From UBA6522 sp965262365 (GTDB lineage Bacteria > Pseudomonadota > Gammaproteobacteria > Steroidobacterales > Rariloculaceae), in assembly GCA_965262365.1 (NCBI GenBank), contig OZ253541.1, forward strand, positions 2,418,001 to 2,482,000: DNA of 64,000 nt, written 5' to 3'. Within the stretch, counting starts at the first letter, position 1. Each line of letters opens with the position of its first letter. Shown here piece by piece: positions 60,094 to 64,000 of the stretch. The notes beneath the pieces are model-generated. The model had not been told where the DNA came from, searched no databases, and saw only the letters and a list, made by a program, of their open reading frames with translations. A program made the position numbers and the translations under genes.

Positions 60094-61560
60094 CTACTCG
60101 GGCGGCGAGACGAGACCCCCGTGCAGCGACACGTATTTCTCGGTATCCAGGCCCAGTCGCATTACTCCCTGGGGATTCGTATCCGCGAATACCGCCATCC
60201 GCTCGTTCGGAAGATAGGCGATCACCATCGTCGCGACGTGCGTCATATACGGCAGCGGACGGACTTCGAGCGTCCGCGAACCGTCGCTGATCGTGTACAC
60301 GCCGTTGGTCGCAACCGGCTCGACCGCGGATTCGCGGTAGCTGGGCGGGTTGAGCAAATACAGCCGATCCGGCTCCAGTGTCCGCGGCGCCGGCGAGAGT
60401 ATCACGCGCTCGTAGAACTCGCGGTTGCGCTCGTGCGTGACGACCTTTGCGCCTTCGGCGACGAACGTGCGAAGCCCGCCGGAGTGGTCGAAGTGGTGAT
60501 GTGAGTTGACGAGATAGCGAATCGGCTTGTCCGGAGCGAGCGTGTAAACCTCGTCGATGACCGCGAGCGCGCGTTTCTCGTTGAGCGGTGCCTCAACTAC
60601 CGCAACGAAGTCATCAAACTCGACCAGGACGCTGCCGTGGCGAATGCCGCCGAGGTACCAGATGCCGTCGCCGATTTCCTCTGACTCCATTAACGACGGC
60701 GACTGCGTTGGAACCATCGCAGTAGCCGGAACCGGCAGAATGTTTACTGGCTCGTTGGCCGATACGGAACTGATCTCGATCTCCATCATGCTGTGCCCCG
60801 GATACAGCCTTGGATCGCCCACGAAGTGACGAATGACCGACGGAAAGCTGACCGTCCCGAACTGCTGGTAGGGACCAAAAGAATTCTCGTACAGCATATC
60901 GCCGAACATCGGGTTGGCTACATGCGTCTGCAAATTCTCGATTTCGTCCGACTCATTGATGGTCGCGGTAATGCGATACTTGCCTTGAGCAACAACCGAT
61001 ACGAATCTTCGTTGCTGACCGCGAGGGCCTGTCGTGACCATCGTCGGGTGGGCCCCCCGTGCCAGCGCAGCCTTCACGAATCCATGCGGGATCAGGAGCA
61101 TGTCGAGTTTGCGTAACTCTGTGTGGGGTATGCCGTCCATCAAGCCTTCCCGCTGGTACGGCCCACCGGCGCCTTCCTGCAACCAGGTGTAGTCACCGTT
61201 GAGCACGATGTCCAGCACACCCTCACCTTCGGTCGGAACGCCCTGAGAACCGCCTAGCGGTGCATAGTTTCCGAACGTGCGGGTGAACTGTTCGCGAAGA
61301 TAGCCGGCATCGAAGTCGACAGCTTTGCTGTAGCCGACCAGTGCGAAGCGGGTCCAGTCGACCTCGGGAGCGTAGCTTGCTCCCGGAAACGCGGCCCACC
61401 CGTCCGTGCCGGAAAAATGCAGCGTGTTGAGATCGTTCGCGCCGATATTCTCAGCCACGTCCTGCAGGATACGCTCGACATCCTGCGCCTGAGCGCCTGC
61501 AACCGCGACGAGGAGGGCGAACAGAGTGCCCGTGGTCATTAGCCTGTGTCTCATGTTCAC
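60094..61560 (-). CDS. Secreted metallo-beta-lactamase-fold hydrolase
   Basis: 488 residues. Signal peptide TTGTLFALLVAVAGAQAQ. An N-terminal 280-residue beta-rich domain precedes the MBL fold: IWYLGGIRHGSVLVEFDDFV, the zinc site VNSHHHFDHSGGLRTFVAEG at about residues 352-371, and MAVFADTNPQ. The C-terminus stops at VSLHGGLVSPPE, next to a transposase fragment, so the last part may be truncated. Substrate unknown; family members include exported esterase- or lactonase-like enzymes. I see no supported gene between 61561 and 62234. Confidence 0.8.
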   Translation of the reverse strand: MNMRHRLMTTGTLFALLVAVAGAQAQDVERILQDVAENIGANDLNTLHFSGTDGWAAFPGASYAPEVDWTRFALVGYSKAVDFDAGYLREQFTRTFGNYAPLGGSQGVPTEGEGVLDIVLNGDYTWLQEGAGGPYQREGLMDGIPHTELRKLDMLLIPHGFVKAALARGAHPTMVTTGPRGQQRRFVSVVAQGKYRITATINESDEIENLQTHVANPMFGDMLYENSFGPYQQFGTVSFPSVIRHFVGDPRLYPGHSMMEIEISSVSANEPVNILPVPATAMVPTQSPSLMESEEIGDGIWYLGGIRHGSVLVEFDDFVAVVEAPLNEKRALAVIDEVYTLAPDKPIRYLVNSHHHFDHSGGLRTFVAEGAKVVTHERNREFYERVILSPAPRTLEPDRLYLLNPPSYRESAVEPVATNGVYTISDGSRTLEVRPLPYMTHVATMVIAYLPNERMAVFADTNPQGVMRLGLDTEKYVSLHGGLVSPPE

Positions 61561-62234
61561 CTCGACGTTCCCTCCAGCGTACTGATTTCTAAGACTCGTC
61601 GAGCGAGCGGCTCCCCCTTACCGCATGCCGGCAGACTGCTTAGGCGGTCCTGATCAATGCGGTCGCTCTAGCCGCCGAGCGCGGGAGAACCCACATGCCC
61701 AAACGAATTCCAAGACTCGATGCTGCCACATTCTGTGCCGGTATCGCAACGGCGACATCATCGAAGTTCTCTGGACAGTATCGCGACTGAAACAGCCGCC
61801 AGAATCAAGCGACTACTCGATGCTCCCGGTAAACGCGGCTGGCCGCGAGGCCGCGGACCGCTTCGATCCCGGCGCCGATCGGGTTGTCGATCTCGAATGC
61901 AAAGCCTACGGCGCGTCCGGCAAGCCTGCTTCCGATGTTCCGCCCCGGAAAGGTGAAATCAGCAATCGTGAGTGGCAACGGTGAGGTAAAATACGGCGGC
62001 TGTCCAAGTAGTGTGAACGCTGGAGAGCGAAGCGTCGATCAAAAGAGGGGTGACATGAGTAAAGACCAGATCGTCTCGATCGGCGCGGTCGCGTACCGGG
62101 GCGACAACACGGCGCGGGATCTGTGTGTCTCGGGCGAGACAAGAGATTCGCAAGCGTTGTGGCACCGAAAGAGTCCTGGAACCTTCTTTGAGGCGTGGTC
62201 AATCTTCATTTGCGTTTTAGTCGCGGCCCGCCGT

Positions 62235-63035
62235 ATGGGGCTGGTCGCTTTGGCTCTTGCCTTCGCGACGGGTGGAACAGCCACGGCACAATGGGTTTCG
62301 GTTCCGGTACCGGGGACGCCCCGCACTTCGGACGGAGCTCCGGACCTGGAGGCGCCGACGCCGCGAACGGCGGACGGCAAGCCGGATCTCTCCGGCATGT
62401 GGCGAGCCGAGAGCTACCAGTGGGTGAACCATCTCTTGCCGCCGGGTGAAGTGGAGCCGTTTCAGCCCTGGGCGGCCGAGCTCGCAGAGCGTCGCCGGTC
62501 CACGCAGAGCCACGAGCTGCCAATGACATTCTGCATGCCGCACGGTGTGCCCGATGCCCAGCTCGTGCATGGACACCCGTTTAAGATTGTTCAGACTCCG
62601 AACCTGATGATCCACCTCTACGAGGAGTTCACGAAGTACCGTCAGATTCACACCGACGGGCGGGAGCTACCCGTCGATCCGAACCCTGCGTGGTACGGCT
62701 TCTCGGTTGGCCATTGGGAAGACGATACGTTTGTCGTCGAGTCGGCCGGCTTCAAATTAGGGAGCTGGCTCACGAATCAGGGTGCCCCGCACACGGAAGC
62801 GCTGCGCGTCACCGAGCGCTACCGTCGGGTGAACTTCGGCTATATGGAGATCGTCGTCACGATCGACGATCCCGAGGCGTACACGGAACCCTGGACCTCG
62901 GACACGATTCGCATGCATATCTTGCCCGACACGGAGTTGATCGAGCATCTGTGCGAGAACAACAGGGATCTGGAGCGCCTATTGGACATATACGGTGGCG
63001 GGCAACGACCCGGCACAGCGGAGAGAGAACGATAA
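62235..63035 (+). CDS. Secreted protein of unknown function
   Basis: About 266 residues. The start is taken at ATG 62235, which gives the signal MGLVALALAFATGGTATAQ; an ATG at 62055 with GAGGGG upstream would add 60 residues. TPRTADGKPDLSGMWRAESY, FCMPHGVPDAQLVHGHPFKI, MIHLYEEFTKYRQIHTDGRE and NPAWYGFSVGHWEDDTFVVE are typical of a widespread secreted family with no named activity, often next to DUF6152 genes. Its stop overlaps the next gene as ATAA. Confidence 0.75.
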   Translation: MGLVALALAFATGGTATAQWVSVPVPGTPRTSDGAPDLEAPTPRTADGKPDLSGMWRAESYQWVNHLLPPGEVEPFQPWAAELAERRRSTQSHELPMTFCMPHGVPDAQLVHGHPFKIVQTPNLMIHLYEEFTKYRQIHTDGRELPVDPNPAWYGFSVGHWEDDTFVVESAGFKLGSWLTNQGAPHTEALRVTERYRRVNFGYMEIVVTIDDPEAYTEPWTSDTIRMHILPDTELIEHLCENNRDLERLLDIYGGGQRPGTAERER

Positions 63036-63427
63036 AAGCTCGACTCACATTTATTATCGGCATCGCCATGGCTGCGGTGTCCGGCCAGATCATGGCGCAC
63101 CATTCGTTTCGGGCCGCTTTCGACCCCGACAAGCCGGTGGGCGTGACAGGTACCGTTACTAGTATTGAGTGGCTGAATCCCCATACCTGGTTCTTCGTTG
63201 ATGTGGAGGACCCGGATGGTACGGTGACGAACTGGGCGTTCGAACTCGCCAGTCCGAATCAACTCATGCGGCGCGGCTGGACGCGTCACTCGATGGCGGT
63301 TGGTGACGTCGTGGCTGTGGAAGGTCGGCAGGCGCGCGACGACAGCCCCACTGCGAACGCCCAGGTCGTCACGTTGACGAGCAGCGGCCAAAGGCTCTTC
63401 GAGGGTACAGCGCCGCCCGCGGAATAA
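63032..63427 (+). CDS. DUF6152-like secreted protein, apparent ATA start
   Basis: About 131 residues. IKARLTFIIGIAMAAVSGQI forms a complete signal peptide only if translation starts at ATA 63032, which overlaps the previous stop as ATAA and has GGAGAG six bases upstream. ATG 63068 would remove most of the signal. The mature part has HHSFRAAFDPDKPVGVTGTV, LNPHTWFFVDVEDPDGTV and ELASPNQLMRRGW. A truncated relative is at 52524-52781. Function unknown. Confidence 0.75.
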   Translation: MKARLTFIIGIAMAAVSGQIMAHHSFRAAFDPDKPVGVTGTVTSIEWLNPHTWFFVDVEDPDGTVTNWAFELASPNQLMRRGWTRHSMAVGDVVAVEGRQARDDSPTANAQVVTLTSSGQRLFEGTAPPAE

Positions 63428-63455
63428 AAAACGACGAACGAAAGAGGGTTTGAAT

Positions 63456-64000
63456 ATGGGCGCAAGAACGAAAGTATCGTGGGCGCCGGTACTGGTTGCC
63501 GTGCCGCTGATCGGAAACGCTCAGTTGGATATGGGCGTGGACTGGCCTGCAGCAAAGCAGGAAATGATCGAGCTTGGCCTGCGCCATGACTCCGCATGGG
63601 ACCTTTACCAGTACTTCGAGCAAAATGCCGACGACAAGACACTGGACCCTGACGAGGTTCCGGACTGGAGCGGTTTATGGTCGCACCTGACACGCGGGTA
63701 CGACAACGACAGAGTCGGAAACAACATTAACGCGAAGCTCAAGGGCGAGTACCTGCAGATGATGCAGGAACAGATCGACAATGCGGAGCAGGGGAGAATC
63801 TGGGATCCCCATTCCGGATGCGGTCAGCCCCGTGGCTATCCTGGCATGCTCAAGAATGGCCGTCCCCACGAGTTCGCCGTGACGCCCCATCAGACCTGGC
63901 ACCTCGGGCAGGCGAGAAACGAAGTCCGAAGAATCTACACCGACGGTCGAGGACACGTCCCCGAGGACTGGGCCTACGACACCGAGCACGGGGACTCCAT
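63456..64000 (+). CDS. Secreted protein of the same operon, cut by the window end
   Basis: 181 residues visible. AAAGAGGG precedes ATG 63456. Signal peptide VSWAPVLVAVPLIGNAQ, then DEVPDWSGLWSHLTRGYDND, SGCGQPRGYPGMLKNGRPHE and TPHQTWHLGQARNEVRRIYT. DWSGLW and RRIYTDGR recall the first gene of this operon (DLSGMW, RQIHTDGR), so the two proteins are distantly related. Confidence 0.75.
   Translation, partial: MGARTKVSWAPVLVAVPLIGNAQLDMGVDWPAAKQEMIELGLRHDSAWDLYQYFEQNADDKTLDPDEVPDWSGLWSHLTRGYDNDRVGNNINAKLKGEYLQMMQEQIDNAEQGRIWDPHSGCGQPRGYPGMLKNGRPHEFAVTPHQTWHLGQARNEVRRIYTDGRGHVPEDWAYDTEHGDS

Overview
The window is about 64 kb of GC-rich DNA, most likely from a gammaproteobacterium. That placement rests on an F-type conjugation system, a type II secretion GspF gene, an ETF-ubiquinone oxidoreductase, a fused TctA/TctB transporter and FitAB-type toxin-antitoxin genes; I do not assign a genus. 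I saw no rRNA or tRNA gene and no CRISPR array.

Positions 1-17.3 kb are an accessory zone of broken mobile DNA and small or secreted cargo. There is a group II intron reverse transcriptase fragment, two separate decayed pieces of a MobF relaxase, fragments of ISNCY-like and IS256-like transposases, and a complete IS66 element with an 8-bp target duplication that splits a thermonuclease gene. The intact cargo is largely exported: a PPC-repeat protein, two proteins built from a duplicated Cys-containing domain, an ankyrin-repeat protein and a zinc metalloprotease. The most interesting item here is the remnant of a diversity-generating retroelement: a formylglycine-enzyme-fold variable protein whose C-terminal variable region is dominated by NNC codons, a GC-rich hairpin just behind it, and a 5' piece of the accessory gene avd fused to a relaxase fragment. 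No template repeat and no retroelement reverse transcriptase were found in the window.

Positions 17.3-43.1 kb are an integrative conjugative element core, almost all on the minus strand. Read in the direction of transcription it runs: HTH regulator, traA, traL, traE, traK, traB, traV, traC, two HD-like paralogues, two small genes, trbI, S26 peptidase traF, traW, traU, trbC, traN, thioredoxin-like traF, traH, traG, traD and MobF traI. Many neighbours overlap as ATGA or GTGA. A divergent S24-family repressor at 42.4-43.1 kb appears to be leaderless and lacks both auto-cleavage residues. Ten or so loci in this operon carry short GC-rich tandem repeats of 15, 16 or 18 bp that share a core sequence.

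Positions 43.1-52.5 kb are the element's cargo and integration end: small unknown genes, a wHTH-like/membrane pair, two tandem tyrosine recombinases, a 124-bp MITE-like element, and an IS66-like transposon that carries a DruA-like (DUF4338) gene. The last two are bounded by three copies of the same 8-bp site. A 5'-truncated DUF6152-like gene at 52.5 kb suggests the element edge lies close by.

Positions 52.5-64 kb look like chromosome: a tctAB fusion (minus), gspF, a three-gene nitrile hydratase/thiocyanate hydrolase-like cluster, etfD (minus), a fitAB-type toxin-antitoxin pair, a secreted metallo-beta-lactamase-fold hydrolase and a run of secreted proteins that continues past the window end.
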